Assembly: GCA_964550565.1 (NCBI GenBank)
Contig: CAZKAI010000004.1
Coordinates: 1 to 64,000 of the forward strand
Direction: 5' to 3'
Origin: Anaeroglomus sp964550565
GTDB taxonomy: Bacteria; Planctomycetota; Phycisphaerae; Sedimentisphaerales; Anaerohalosphaeraceae
DNA length: 64,000 nucleotides
The notes beneath the pieces were generated by a model. The model was not told the origin of the DNA. It ran no database searches and saw nothing but the letters and a program-made list of their open reading frames with translations. The position numbers and the translations under genes were made by a program. Of the stretch, positions 17,702 through 26,792 are shown one piece after another (the stretch's first letter is position 1; the number at the start of each line of letters is the position of its first letter).

Positions 17702-17791
17702 CTTGATATTTACCGTTACGTCGCGGCTATATACAGCGGCTTCAACCACGTGCTTCTGCTGCTCGCGGAATAAAACATGCCCGATGGGTAT
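17702..17791 (-). repeat. ~90-nt intergenic repeat, copy A
   Basis: Read on the minus strand, this begins 5 nt after the stop codon of the GspK-like gene. It matches copy B (54111-54199, plus) at about 78 of 90 aligned positions with one 1-nt indel; shared cores include TTATTCCGCGAGCA, AGAAGCACGTGGTTGAAGC and TAGCCGCGACG. One frame is open in both copies over most of the length (shared peptide HVVEAAV). It could be a 3'-UTR RNA element, a short mobile repeat or a decayed gene end. Confidence 0.75.
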
Positions 17792-17795
17792 GCAT

Positions 17796-20768
17796 TCAGC
17801 GCGGATCCGGAGCCGGATGCAGAGCAACCAGCCGCGGGACATCACCTTTCTGCCAGACATTGCTGCGGTCGAAAATGGCAATCATGCGCCGCTGCGGACC
17901 GTCGGTTCCGAGCCGGACCAGAATATAGGCCGTAAAGGTATCACTGCGAACGGTAAAGATATTGGCCAGGCGATTGAATATCCAGTATCGTTCCTCGAAA
18001 TCATTTTCAATGCCCATGTCGCCCACATTCGTGGACCCGGAACCAAAGTACTTCTGCATGGCATTGGCCAGCGACGGTTTGATGCCGCCATCGACCAAAT
18101 CGCTTAATTTGGTATAAGGCCGGCCATGCACAATCTGTTCCGCCAGAGTAACCGGATTAATCCACCATGCCGGGTCACTGGAAGTCATCACCAGATTCGG
18201 CGGAATCGCTGCGGCTATGACATGCAGAGGCGCCGTATTAACATTGATCCGTCCCGGCAGAATGCCCACTTCGCTGTTCATGGTGCAGAAATATCTGAGC
18301 ATTCGTGTGTCCTTTACCGGATCAAAGCGGATCGCAGACTCGCTGGCAGCGACGGCAACCAATTCTGTAATTGAGTTGGGATCAGGCGCCAGCGTGGTAT
18401 TGGAGACAAACGGGATTCGCTGGAAATCCGCCAGCCGGCCAATCGGATGACTATAATTGGCAACAGGCAATGGATATCCCTGGCGACTGACACTCACGCC
18501 GGTGTTTGAACTTCCCAGGGTTGGATTATTGTCGTTGATATAACCGAGTTTGTTGGTGAATTTCCAGGCCGTATCCTGGCGTTTGGTGGAGCGGATTCCA
18601 GGATTAGTTACTAACAAAAACACTCTTTGTTCATCCGTTATTTCGTCAACGGTAATATATTGTACGGCATTGGCGGGATCGGGACGCTGCAGACGAACAA
18701 CACCATCAGCATTATTCAATGCTGTACTCAAACCAATACCCGGGTAGCTTTTTTGTGTCCCGCCAATGGATGGAAACGTGCCGGAAAAAATAACTAATCG
18801 ACCCGGCTGGGTGTCGGAAGAAGCAGCAGGAACGACATAAGTGGTATCCAGTACATTCTCCTGTGATCCGATTTTGATGCGCCAGCCCTTGAGATTGATG
18901 GCTAATGGATACGGATTCACCAATTCCAGAGCAAAGGCGGTCAGCGTGCCGGGGGGGTCTGCAAGGTATCGCGTGCAGACTTCAGCGATAAACGGCTGCA
19001 TCTCATAGCCATAGATGGCATCCGTCGCAGTCAGGCCGAAATCAAAGGCTGCCATATTGATAATCGCATTCGAGGCATCCACCTCGTCAATCAGCCGGTC
19101 AATAATGGTCTTGGTAAAATAAGTTGGATTGCTATTGATCTGCGAACCGTAAAAAGCATCGCTTAAAGGACCGGTCGCTGTATCGGTCATGTCATCCAGA
19201 TAATCTATCATATTCGCGGTAATCTGTGCCGCCTTGCGGGCAGCCAGGAGTTTAACCTCAGCTGGATTGACATTCCCTGCCTGCAAATCATAAAAATAAT
19301 AGTCGCGAAATGCATACAGCAGGTGCAGAATATTTCTTTTTGCGGCAATGGTATTGGACGTAATATCAAGCTTTCCCAGATTCACCGGACGTCGATTGAG
19401 CGGCCGGAAATAGCTTTCCACCGTACTTCGGTTGGCTGCAGATACCGTACTGAGTGCTCCATCCAGCAGAAGATAATGCCCGCTGCGGACATTCCGATCA
19501 AAGCTGTATGTCGTACAGATATGCCGGCGGTCGTATTTGTAGCTGTTGTTGTAATACTCTGAGCCGGACGCCTTCATCTGGCCATCCGCCTCCCAGACAT
19601 TAAAATTACGATAGTCAATCCGCCATTTCCACTGGGCTAAATTGGGAACCCCGTTATCCACCGAGCTGTCCCTGGGAATCCTCAGGGCGGCATACTCAGC
19701 TCCCCCGGCATCCAGCGTATAATTGGCAACATCCTTGTGCTCCAATCTCGCTTCGGTCCCGCTGGTCAGGATGAAACGATTTCGCAGTTCCAGTTCATCC
19801 CCGATATCAAACAGGCGATAAGAGGCTCCCAGATTCTCCATATTTTCCAGTAAAGTCTGAACCTGGGGAAGCGACAACTGCGATGTCAGCGCGCCGCCTG
19901 AAAACAGACCAAAATTTTTAGCCGTAAAAATATTATACCAGCCGCTGTTTTCCGTCTGATTTAGCGAACTGTTCAGATCACTGCCGCGCAATAAAGGCAG
20001 ATAATTAATTTCCGTCAGATAACGTCCGCCATCAGCCCAATGCGATGAGCCATACGAAATTCCCTTCCTGATATACCAGGGCTTTTGAAACGGACTGGCC
20101 GGATTGCTGGCATAGGGCTCCTGATAAAAGCAATAGGCCGTATTCAGGTTCAGCATGGCACAATTGTCGATAATTCGCACCGCGGCATAGATGGGTTCCC
20201 CGCGGGCGGTGGTCACGTCGGGTAATATAATCCACATGCTGTCGGCCACGCCATCCCCATCGGCATCCGCCTGTCGGCCTGCAGAGACCGAAGACGCAGC
20301 CTGATACTCGAGAATCGTATTGCTGCCGTCCCGGACGACCTGATTCCACAGTTTTCCTCCGGGCACCGAAAGGCTTCCGGTCAGGTCGGTTACATATTCC
20401 CAGCGATACCAGTCATCGTTTTGATTGGCTGCATCCCTGGGATCCTCCAGCACCGGTTCCAGGCTGGCCAGCCAGGCATCGGCGATGGGATGATCATACG
20501 ATTCGGTGCCGCTGCCTTCACTGAGCAGTTGTCCTGCAGCAGAAGGGCCAAGCAAATCGTCGGTCAGCGTTTTGTTAATCCGGGCCACGACTGACTGCAC
20601 GGCATGGTCCAGATTGCGGCTGTCGGCCACATTGGAGGAAGTGATATCCCGGACACGCGTCACCATCACAAACATCACCCCCACCACCGCCAGCAGTGTT
20701 GTGACCACCACCACCAGAATCAGTGCCGATCCATCCCGGAATCGATTGTCTTGTTTTGATACCCGCAT
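17796..20768 (-). CDS. Giant GspK-like minor pseudopilin
   Basis: A protein of 990 residues, about three times a normal GspK. A basic leader is followed by a membrane helix (SALILVVVVTTLLAVVGVMF, about 14-34), as in GspK-type proteins, but without the Gly-Phe-Thr-Leu-Glu cleavage motif of the other pseudopilins. Near residue 170 is an EF-hand-like loop (DADGDGVADS). Around residues 630-680 is a strand-rich stretch (ELVNPYPLAINLKGW) resembling a lamin-tail domain. Near the C terminus, GRINVNTAP and a following helical block match the helix-hairpin-helix core of GspK. It is last in the operon, 26 nt after GspJ, matching the E-to-K order of type II secretion. It may cap the pseudopilus tip. Confidence 0.72.
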   Translation of the reverse strand: MRVSKQDNRFRDGSALILVVVVTTLLAVVGVMFVMVTRVRDITSSNVADSRNLDHAVQSVVARINKTLTDDLLGPSAAGQLLSEGSGTESYDHPIADAWLASLEPVLEDPRDAANQNDDWYRWEYVTDLTGSLSVPGGKLWNQVVRDGSNTILEYQAASSVSAGRQADADGDGVADSMWIILPDVTTARGEPIYAAVRIIDNCAMLNLNTAYCFYQEPYASNPASPFQKPWYIRKGISYGSSHWADGGRYLTEINYLPLLRGSDLNSSLNQTENSGWYNIFTAKNFGLFSGGALTSQLSLPQVQTLLENMENLGASYRLFDIGDELELRNRFILTSGTEARLEHKDVANYTLDAGGAEYAALRIPRDSSVDNGVPNLAQWKWRIDYRNFNVWEADGQMKASGSEYYNNSYKYDRRHICTTYSFDRNVRSGHYLLLDGALSTVSAANRSTVESYFRPLNRRPVNLGKLDITSNTIAAKRNILHLLYAFRDYYFYDLQAGNVNPAEVKLLAARKAAQITANMIDYLDDMTDTATGPLSDAFYGSQINSNPTYFTKTIIDRLIDEVDASNAIINMAAFDFGLTATDAIYGYEMQPFIAEVCTRYLADPPGTLTAFALELVNPYPLAINLKGWRIKIGSQENVLDTTYVVPAASSDTQPGRLVIFSGTFPSIGGTQKSYPGIGLSTALNNADGVVRLQRPDPANAVQYITVDEITDEQRVFLLVTNPGIRSTKRQDTAWKFTNKLGYINDNNPTLGSSNTGVSVSRQGYPLPVANYSHPIGRLADFQRIPFVSNTTLAPDPNSITELVAVAASESAIRFDPVKDTRMLRYFCTMNSEVGILPGRINVNTAPLHVIAAAIPPNLVMTSSDPAWWINPVTLAEQIVHGRPYTKLSDLVDGGIKPSLANAMQKYFGSGSTNVGDMGIENDFEERYWIFNRLANIFTVRSDTFTAYILVRLGTDGPQRRMIAIFDRSNVWQKGDVPRLVALHPAPDPR

Positions 20769-20794
20769 ATCCGCCTCGTCGTTTCCGCTGTCTG

Positions 20795-21804
20795 CTAATT
20801 ATTCAGATATACAATATGAGTAAACGTCTTGCCGTCCGGAAAAACGCCTTTGGAATCATAAATCGTAAAGGTGAATTTCAGCGCTCTGGTACGCGAAAAA
20901 TGCTCCGCAAAATGAAACCAGCCGCTGGTGCTGGACTGGAAGGTGGTCGTATAGGCATAGGTAGTGTCAACCTTGTAATAATAATATTGTCCCCACTGTG
21001 AAGCAGCCCCGAAATCCGCCGTGTCCGGATACCATTTATAAGTCGAAGCGGTATTGTCCCACTGAGCCAGTTGTACCGCGAAACTGCCAACCCCCTGCGA
21101 CAAAACCATGTGGAGCGACTGGCCGTCGGTGGAGGATAAATCCACGCCGGGTCTGCTGCCAAAACTGGTCACGATATAATGCGACGCCTTTGCAGGATCA
21201 TCCAGAATCATCCGCCAGTCCGCAAGGCTCAGATTATCATACTCAACAACATCATTGCCAGACCAGAGATTCTTCCATGGTACAAAAGAAGCAACAAAGG
21301 CTGAAGTGTCCGGGAAAATATTGGTCACAGGCATCGGCAGTTGCGTCATCANNNNNNNNNNNNNNNNNNNNNNNNNNNNNNNNNNNNNNNNNNNNNNNNN
21401 NNNNNNNNNNNNNNNNNNNNNNNNNNNNNNNNNNNNNNNNNNNNNNNNNNNGCGGTATTGCCCTCCAGTACCTTCATTTGGGTAGAGCCATTCTCCAGGT
21501 TATAGGCCCACTGCCGGGAAGATTGAAATACGCCATTGGCAAAAAACTGGACCTGGTCGTATCGTTTGCGTGTCACCGGGTCATACTCAAACCAGACCGC
21601 CACCGGCATATCGCTCCGCAGCCCGCGAAAATCCATATCAAGCTGTTCAGTCACGGCCCGCATTCGTGCCATGACCTCGGTTGTCGCCGCTGCTGTCCGA
21701 TGGGCCCTGACTGCCGCTGAAAACACCACCCCGGAGATAGCCACCAGGATCACCAGCAGAGCCATCGCCACCAGAAGTTCAATAATTGTAAAGGCCTTTT
21801 TCAT
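20795..21804 (-). CDS. GspJ-like minor pseudopilin (interrupted by assembly gap)
   Basis: The N terminus starts at the ATG at 21804 with a short leader and classic prepilin segment (KKAFTIIELLVAMALLVILV). About 117 residues are readable before the N run at 21352-21451. The C-terminal ~185 residues (ending 20795) lie beyond it. The two parts are out of frame with each other across the 100 N, which is a placeholder length, so one gene is still the simplest reading. Position between GspI-like and GspK-like genes, and the helix followed by a strand-rich domain, fit GspJ. Spacing is 8 nt from the gene before and 26 nt to the one after. Confidence 0.75.
21352..21451. other. Assembly gap (100 N) inside gspJ-like gene
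   Basis: Exactly 100 N, the conventional placeholder for a gap of unknown size. The reading frame changes across it. Confidence 0.98.
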
Positions 21805-21812
21805 AATTTCGT

Positions 21813-22583
21813 CTAAAATTCCAGAAGCCGCTGATAGACTCCAATGCACGGATTTCGAGTGCTGCCCGCCGCCGGGGGAATCACTCGGATAGATGATCCC
21901 GCATCACTATAATCCCGGTCAAGAATCAGATCGCGGATGCCGTTATTATCCACATCTTTGATTTCAACCACGCGATATAATGCTCCGGAATTACTCACCA
22001 GAATAATGCTGCCCTCAGTAAACAAATTGCCGGGAGTCGCAGATGTAATCTTGAGCGATCTGGCTCCGATGAGCTCGACCTGCACCGGGAATGGTTCCGG
22101 CCATTTTCCCACGGCAAGCCCCTGGGGATGATTCGGGTCGTAATAGGATGCATTCTGCGACAGCAGCCGACTGACGAAAACAGTGGTCTGAAGCGTGGTA
22201 TCGCTGATTCGCCGGACCATCGCCGACCAGTGATATTTCTTTTCCTGGGCTCGAACTTCCGACGGATACCACCGTTCATCATCCGGGATCAGCGATGGAT
22301 ACGTAAAATTCAGATTGGCGCTTAGCGTCGGGGAAAAAGAGGCCGGCTTGATCACCGAAGACAGCGGGCCGGCGGGGCCATCGGGATCTTTGCCGAAAAG
22401 CTGTATTTTGGCAAACGCCTCGTTGGCCGCCGTCGCCGCTACCGTTCGCTCCGTGGCCGTGCTGGTCAGCTTGACGCCGACCGGAAAGACCATCGCAATC
22501 ATCACCAGACCAATCGCCAGAACCCCCGTAGCCAGAAGCACTTCCGTCAGAGAAAATCCATTATGTCGTAATCGCTGGTTCAT
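21813..22583 (-). CDS. GspI/PilV-like minor pseudopilin
   Basis: A protein of 256 residues. The leader MNQRLRHNG ends at a prepilin peptidase site, followed by FSLTEVLLATGVLAIGLVMI with the conserved Glu at mature position 5. The body is larger than a typical GspI (~120 residues). Near the C terminus a DVDNNGIRD segment looks like a calcium-binding loop. GspI nucleates the minor pseudopilin tip complex with J and K in type II secretion, and here it sits immediately before the J-like gene (8 nt) and 3 nt after the H-like gene. Confidence 0.8.
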   Translation of the reverse strand: MNQRLRHNGFSLTEVLLATGVLAIGLVMIAMVFPVGVKLTSTATERTVAATAANEAFAKIQLFGKDPDGPAGPLSSVIKPASFSPTLSANLNFTYPSLIPDDERWYPSEVRAQEKKYHWSAMVRRISDTTLQTTVFVSRLLSQNASYYDPNHPQGLAVGKWPEPFPVQVELIGARSLKITSATPGNLFTEGSIILVSNSGALYRVVEIKDVDNNGIRDLILDRDYSDAGSSIRVIPPAAGSTRNPCIGVYQRLLEF

Positions 22584-22586
22584 AAT

Positions 22587-23375
22587 TTATTTCTTAATCA
22601 GCTCGCCTGTATATGCGTTGATTGAGTCAATCATCAGTTTGGAAAACAGACCACTCCATCGATTATTTACTGCTGTTTTAAGCAGTTCTTTCCTGTCATA
22701 AATAATAAAACTGCCGACGCTGGTTTCTTCCTGAAAGCCGTCCTGTGCCATGAGATAGGATTCATCCTGCCGAAACATGGCCCTGCCGGTGGCAACTTCG
22801 GCGGCCGTGTTGAAAATCTTATCCTGGCTGCCGCGGCTGCGAACACGAACATCATGAAAGACAAATTTCCCCGAAGCATTAAAAATAATTGAAAATGTCG
22901 ACGCATCATTCATCCGAATGTCCGAATTAAGAAGTGAATCTGCTGTCGCGAGATTATTCTTGCCTTCAACATACAAATCCACATCGGTGATCGCATCGTC
23001 GGCATAATTATACTGCACCCGGCAACTGATCACCCCCACCGCCTCCGGCAGCGGCATCGGTTTTTTGTTTTCCACCGCCCGGAACCCATCGGCAAGCCCG
23101 GTGGCCGCCGGATCATGGACGATAAATATCAAGTAGGAATTGCCCTGGGCATCCCGCTGGAACCGGACGCCGGCATATTTCTGCTCACGAATTGCAATCG
23201 CCCTGGCGTTGGCCAGTGCCGCATCAATCATGCTTCCGGCTCCCACAGACTGCTCCAGAGACCGGCTCAGTTCTTTGGCTGCCGGAATCGAAACCGCCAG
23301 GAGAACGGCGATGATCGCTATCGTCACCAGGATCTCCGTTAACGTGATTCCATGATTGCTGTGGTTATATTTCAT
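22587..23375 (-). CDS. GspH/FimT-like pseudopilin
   Basis: A protein of 262 residues. The prepilin segment GITLTEILVTIAIIAVLLAV follows an 8-residue leader. A GspH/FimT-like body follows, with SMIDAALANARAIAIREQ (the usual helix after the transmembrane part) and then strand-rich sequence. The start is the ATG at 23375; the preceding ~37 nt up to the assembly gap carry the tail of the previous pseudopilin. Its stop lies 3 nt before the GspI-like start, so these genes are tightly coupled. Confidence 0.82.
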   Translation of the reverse strand: MKYNHSNHGITLTEILVTIAIIAVLLAVSIPAAKELSRSLEQSVGAGSMIDAALANARAIAIREQKYAGVRFQRDAQGNSYLIFIVHDPAATGLADGFRAVENKKPMPLPEAVGVISCRVQYNYADDAITDVDLYVEGKNNLATADSLLNSDIRMNDASTFSIIFNASGKFVFHDVRVRSRGSQDKIFNTAAEVATGRAMFRQDESYLMAQDGFQEETSVGSFIIYDRKELLKTAVNNRWSGLFSKLMIDSINAYTGELIKK

Positions 23376-23382
23376 TCTCGCT

Positions 23383-23853
23383 TCACTTTCTTTTTTGCAT
23401 CCGCAAAAAAGANNNNNNNNNNNNNNNNNNNNNNNNNNNNNNNNNNNNNNNNNNNNNNNNNNNNNNNNNNNNNNNNNNNNNNNNNNNNNNNNNNNNNNNN
23501 NNNNNNNNNNNNTCGCCGTTAAAATCAGCGATGCCGTCACTGCGCCATGCGCTCTTGGGGTGATAGCCGAATCCATCCCAGCCGACCATTGCTTCGGACA
23601 GTTTCTGGGCGCCGCAATACCCGGTTTGATCACTGCCTGTATACTCCGACGGCGGATAGTCCCCCGTATCCACCCGGAAGGACTCCAGCCCGACTCCGAT
23701 GGCATGGAACTGGGCTTTCTGCTTGACCACATGGGCCGTCTCGCCGATCTTATGGATGGCCGGAATTAAAAGAGTGATCATGATTGCGACAATCGCCAGG
23801 GCGGTCAGCATTTCCAACAGTGTAAATCCGCGTATTGGTATCTCTCGTTTCAT
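23383..23853 (-). CDS. GspG-like pseudopilin 4 (3' part in assembly gap)
   Basis: The start at 23853 has GGAGAG 5 nt upstream. Leader and prepilin segment: MKREIPIRG then FTLLEMLTALAIVAIMITLL. About 113 residues are readable before the N run at 23413-23512. The sequence CGAQKLSEAMVGWDGFGYHP repeats a block present in two of its three neighbouring paralogues. The end is uncertain: beyond the gap one frame stops at 23383 and another stops in a TGA that overlaps the ATG of the next gene at 23375. The length is therefore unknown, but likely about 300 residues like its paralogues. Confidence 0.7.
   Translation of the reverse strand: MKREIPIRGFTLLEMLTALAIVAIMITLLIPAIHKIGETAHVVKQKAQFHAIGVGLESFRVDTGDYPPSEYTGSDQTGYCGAQKLSEAMVGWDGFGYHPKSAWRSDGIADFNGXXXXXXXXXXXXXXXXXXXXXXXXXXXXXXXXXXSFLRMQKRK
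23413..23512. other. Assembly gap (100 N) inside gspG-like gene
   Basis: Exactly 100 N. It hides the C-terminal half of the fourth GspG-like gene. A collapse among the tandem paralogues is a possible cause. Confidence 0.98.
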
Positions 23854-23905
23854 TTTTCTCTCCGTCTGAATCACGGTTTTATGGCGCCGCCGGCAGGCAG
23901 CTCCA

Positions 23906-24877
23906 TTAATAATTAAAATTGGTAATATCGTCTTTGGTGCCGTAAACGCCGTCATATCCTGCCGAAATCAGGATAAACATGTTGGCGTTAAAGGATTTAT
24001 AATAATCCCGGTCCGGCTGAGCGGTTTGGGTGATGATCTCGTAGAATCGCTGTGCTCGCTGGGCATCCGTCATATTGTTCGGGGTATCGGGGTTCACGAA
24101 ATCCATATCGGGCAAAGCGGGATCGGACAAGACCGGCAGATTGACCAGTTGCTGATTATCATAATAGTTATAAACCCATTTTTCGGCCTGCTGGAGGGTG
24201 GGATTGGTCACCAGGGCCCTCTGAGCGTCAATCCGGAAGGGCTTGGCCTCATTGGCCCGGTAGTACAGAACCGGCAGCCCGACTTTGATGGATTCATTGT
24301 TCATGACAATCTGATTCTTGTTAAAGACATCGGTAATCACCGGGGACCGCGTATAGGCCTGATCAGTCGCGGCATTGGGGATTGACGGATAGATGCTGGT
24401 GCCGCCGCTGCCGCCCCACAACTCCTGAATCGTGTAAACCCCGCTGTATTTGAACTCCACAAAAGGCCCCTTGCGGCGGCGAAGGCTGGTTTGAACCGAG
24501 GCATTGTACAGATCGGCCGGAACCAGCGGATTATACGCTTTGTCGTTGGGAGGATACCAGCCCGTCTGAGGCTCAACTCCATACCCATCCCGTCCGACCA
24601 GGGCTTCGGCCATCCGCTGGCCGCCGCATATCACCTGGCCGCCGTTGGCAGGTATCTGATTCGAGAACGGATATCCGTCAAACGCCTTGGCGAATAATTC
24701 CAGCCCGATATCCATTGCTTTCAGTTCCGCCTTCTGCCGCAGGTTTTTGGCGGTAATCGTGGCTTTACGCATTCCGATGGCCATTAACCCCACCAGCATG
24801 GAGATGATTGCAACTACGGTCAGCAGCTCAATCAGCGTAAACGCTTTTTTATTCAATTGTGTTGGAATCCGTTTCAT
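23906..24877 (-). CDS. GspG-like pseudopilin 3
   Basis: A protein of 323 residues, more than twice a standard major pseudopilin. After leader MKRIPTQLNKKA comes FTLIELLTVVAIISMLVGLM. The long helix leads to the block ICGGQRMAEALVGRDGYG, shared with two paralogues, then a large insert. The C terminus SAGYDGVYGTKDDITNF is the calcium-binding motif of GspG. It would be processed by a prepilin peptidase (not in the window) and polymerise in a pseudopilus. It lies between two further GspG-like genes with 50-60-nt spacers. Confidence 0.85.
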   Translation of the reverse strand: MKRIPTQLNKKAFTLIELLTVVAIISMLVGLMAIGMRKATITAKNLRQKAELKAMDIGLELFAKAFDGYPFSNQIPANGGQVICGGQRMAEALVGRDGYGVEPQTGWYPPNDKAYNPLVPADLYNASVQTSLRRRKGPFVEFKYSGVYTIQELWGGSGGTSIYPSIPNAATDQAYTRSPVITDVFNKNQIVMNNESIKVGLPVLYYRANEAKPFRIDAQRALVTNPTLQQAEKWVYNYYDNQQLVNLPVLSDPALPDMDFVNPDTPNNMTDAQRAQRFYEIITQTAQPDRDYYKSFNANMFILISAGYDGVYGTKDDITNFNY

Positions 24878-24936
24878 CTGGTCTTCCCTGTTTTATTCGT
24901 TTTGTCTTCTCGCCTGGGCGGCATGACCGCCTGTGA

Positions 24937-25500
24937 TTATTGATTGCTCAGGTCGTCGGAGGTTCCGAACACCTTATCCGGCCCGGCCGATATCATTTTC
25001 GGATACGGGTAATGATCCAGATACTCATATTGTAAACTCATGCCCCAGGCATCGATAAACCAGGGCACATTATAGGTTACCCCCCCAATCATCATTTTAA
25101 CCTGCTGGCCGGTTATCATTCGGTCAGACAGCGTATCCAGAATCACCTTGCTGTCGCCGCAGCGATTCAGAAAGTAATACAAGGCGGCACTGGAAGCATC
25201 CTTATCCGTCAAGGTTCCACTGGTAATGACCGCCGCCAGATCTGTTTTGAAATGGTCCAAGCTATATGGATCGGCTTTTGCAGCATCACCATCAACATTG
25301 CGATTTTTGAACGGAAATGCCCTGTACTGTTCCTGATACTGCTCCAGCGCAGCATCAATAATCTGGATCGTGCTTTTGGTCAACTGTATCCCGGAACGGG
25401 TGCGCAGATACTGCCCCGTTCCGGCCAATGCTCCCACCAGGATCATAATAATTGCCAGCGTGACAAGAACTTCAATCAATGTAAAGGCATTTTTACGCAT
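24937..25500 (-). CDS. GspG-like pseudopilin 2
   Basis: A protein of 187 residues, the most ordinary of the GspG set. A short leader (MRKNA) precedes FTLIEVLVTLAIIMILVGAL. The C terminus SAGPDKVFGTSDDLSNQ is the GspG calcium loop. It lacks the GAQKLAEALVG block of the other three. I chose the ATG at 25500, which gives a normal five-residue leader. A GTG at 25545 with AGGT upstream would give a 20-residue leader and cannot be excluded. It is the best candidate for the major pilin of this system by size and simplicity, which is inference. Confidence 0.83.
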   Translation of the reverse strand: MRKNAFTLIEVLVTLAIIMILVGALAGTGQYLRTRSGIQLTKSTIQIIDAALEQYQEQYRAFPFKNRNVDGDAAKADPYSLDHFKTDLAAVITSGTLTDKDASSAALYYFLNRCGDSKVILDTLSDRMITGQQVKMMIGGVTYNVPWFIDAWGMSLQYEYLDHYPYPKMISAGPDKVFGTSDDLSNQ

Positions 25501-25732
25501 CGCTGCATCAATCCGACATATCTGCTTGCTGCCATTCGTCTTCACTTGTTACCTGCCGCTCCGCATCTGATTCTTGTCCGGATGCGTTCGGACCCTCGGC
25601 GAGAAATAACGTCAGTTGTTCCCCCGGTTGACATTATTTCCTATAAGACTCATTGACCTGTCTATTTCTGCTTCCGTCAGCACAAGCTCCCCTTCTGCCG
25701 CCGACAGGTCAAATATCGCTTGTATTCCATTA

Positions 25733-26740
25733 CTACTGCTGGCTGCCTTTTTCGAAGTTGAAGATATCGTCAGAGGTGCCGTAGAGTTCGTCCTTGCCCG
25801 CCGAAACCAGAATATACGAGTCCGCCCGATAAGGACGAAGGATTCCTCTGGGATTTGTAGCCGTCACGGTCGATTGCTGAACCTGCTTGTTGAGAATCAT
25901 ATTCTCAAAATTCTCGTAGGCAGAACCCGTAACCGTACCGGTGACCGATTCTAACTCATGCATCGCCGTTCCTTCAGTGTTTCCCAGACAAACGAGGGCG
26001 CGGTTGTCATCATAATTGTAAATATCGTTTCTATAGATGCCATCAAAGGTGAAATCCTGAAGGGTATAATTAATGCGGGCTTTGAAGTACAGAATCGGCA
26101 TCCCCGTTTTCTTGCCCGACGTGCGGTTTTTGGAAAAAACATCACAGAGCACATAGTTCGTAGTCAGGAAGTTGCCGCCCACTCCACCCTGACCAGCAGA
26201 AAGGTTTGTATTATAGACATCCTGCATACGAAATGCATTGGCATTTTCCATATCAATGTATTTCTTGCGGTTCTTGATGTTTTCCTCTCTGTTCTTCTCT
26301 GTTTCCGTACCGGCTTGCATGCCGTTGCTGGTATCATATACCATGGTGTAACCGTTAAAGGTCGGATTCTGGAAATAATTCATGCCATCGGAACGGAAAC
26401 CCGAACGCGGGTGGAATCCCAGCAAATCCCAGCCAACCAGCGCCTCGGCCAGTTTCTGAGCTCCGCCATAATTCATGTTATCTTGCTGCAAAGGAGCAAC
26501 GACGGCAGGTGCACTGTCTCCACGGTTATCATAAGAATCAGGATAAGCGCCGAAATCCGTCTTGAATAATTCCAGCGCCACATCAATACTGTGAAACTGG
26601 GATTTCTGCTGAACCTGCCTGGAATAATCCTTGACCTGATTCAGCGCCGGAACCAGCAGGCCGATGAGGATGGCGATAATCCCCATGACCGTCAGCATTT
26701 CCACAATGGTAAAGCCTTTGTTTTGACCTGTACTTTTCAT
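25733..26740 (-). CDS. GspG-like pseudopilin 1
   Basis: A protein of 335 residues. Leader MKSTGQNKG, then FTIVEMLTVMGIIAILIGLL with Glu at mature position 5. The block YGGAQKLAEALVGWDLLG and the following RSDG are shared with paralogue 4, and in weaker form with paralogue 3. A Gly/Asn-rich insert separates it from the C-terminal calcium motif SAGKDELYGTSDDIFNF. It is the first pseudopilin gene after gspF, with AAAGGA 6 nt upstream and a strong hairpin in the gap before it (26793-26812). The function of the insert is unknown. Confidence 0.85.
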   Translation of the reverse strand: MKSTGQNKGFTIVEMLTVMGIIAILIGLLVPALNQVKDYSRQVQQKSQFHSIDVALELFKTDFGAYPDSYDNRGDSAPAVVAPLQQDNMNYGGAQKLAEALVGWDLLGFHPRSGFRSDGMNYFQNPTFNGYTMVYDTSNGMQAGTETEKNREENIKNRKKYIDMENANAFRMQDVYNTNLSAGQGGVGGNFLTTNYVLCDVFSKNRTSGKKTGMPILYFKARINYTLQDFTFDGIYRNDIYNYDDNRALVCLGNTEGTAMHELESVTGTVTGSAYENFENMILNKQVQQSTVTATNPRGILRPYRADSYILVSAGKDELYGTSDDIFNFEKGSQQ

Positions 26741-26792
26741 CGTTTTTCCTTTCTAATCAATTATGGCAAGTATAGCGTTATGGTTTATTCTC

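Noticed and set aside
17684..17881. 65-residue minus-strand ORF covering repeat copy A
   Set aside because: Its first part is the out-of-frame shadow of the GspK-like gene's 3' end. Only the tail is shared with copy B, where the frame is broken by a 1-nt deletion, so I treat it as repeat sequence instead of a gene.
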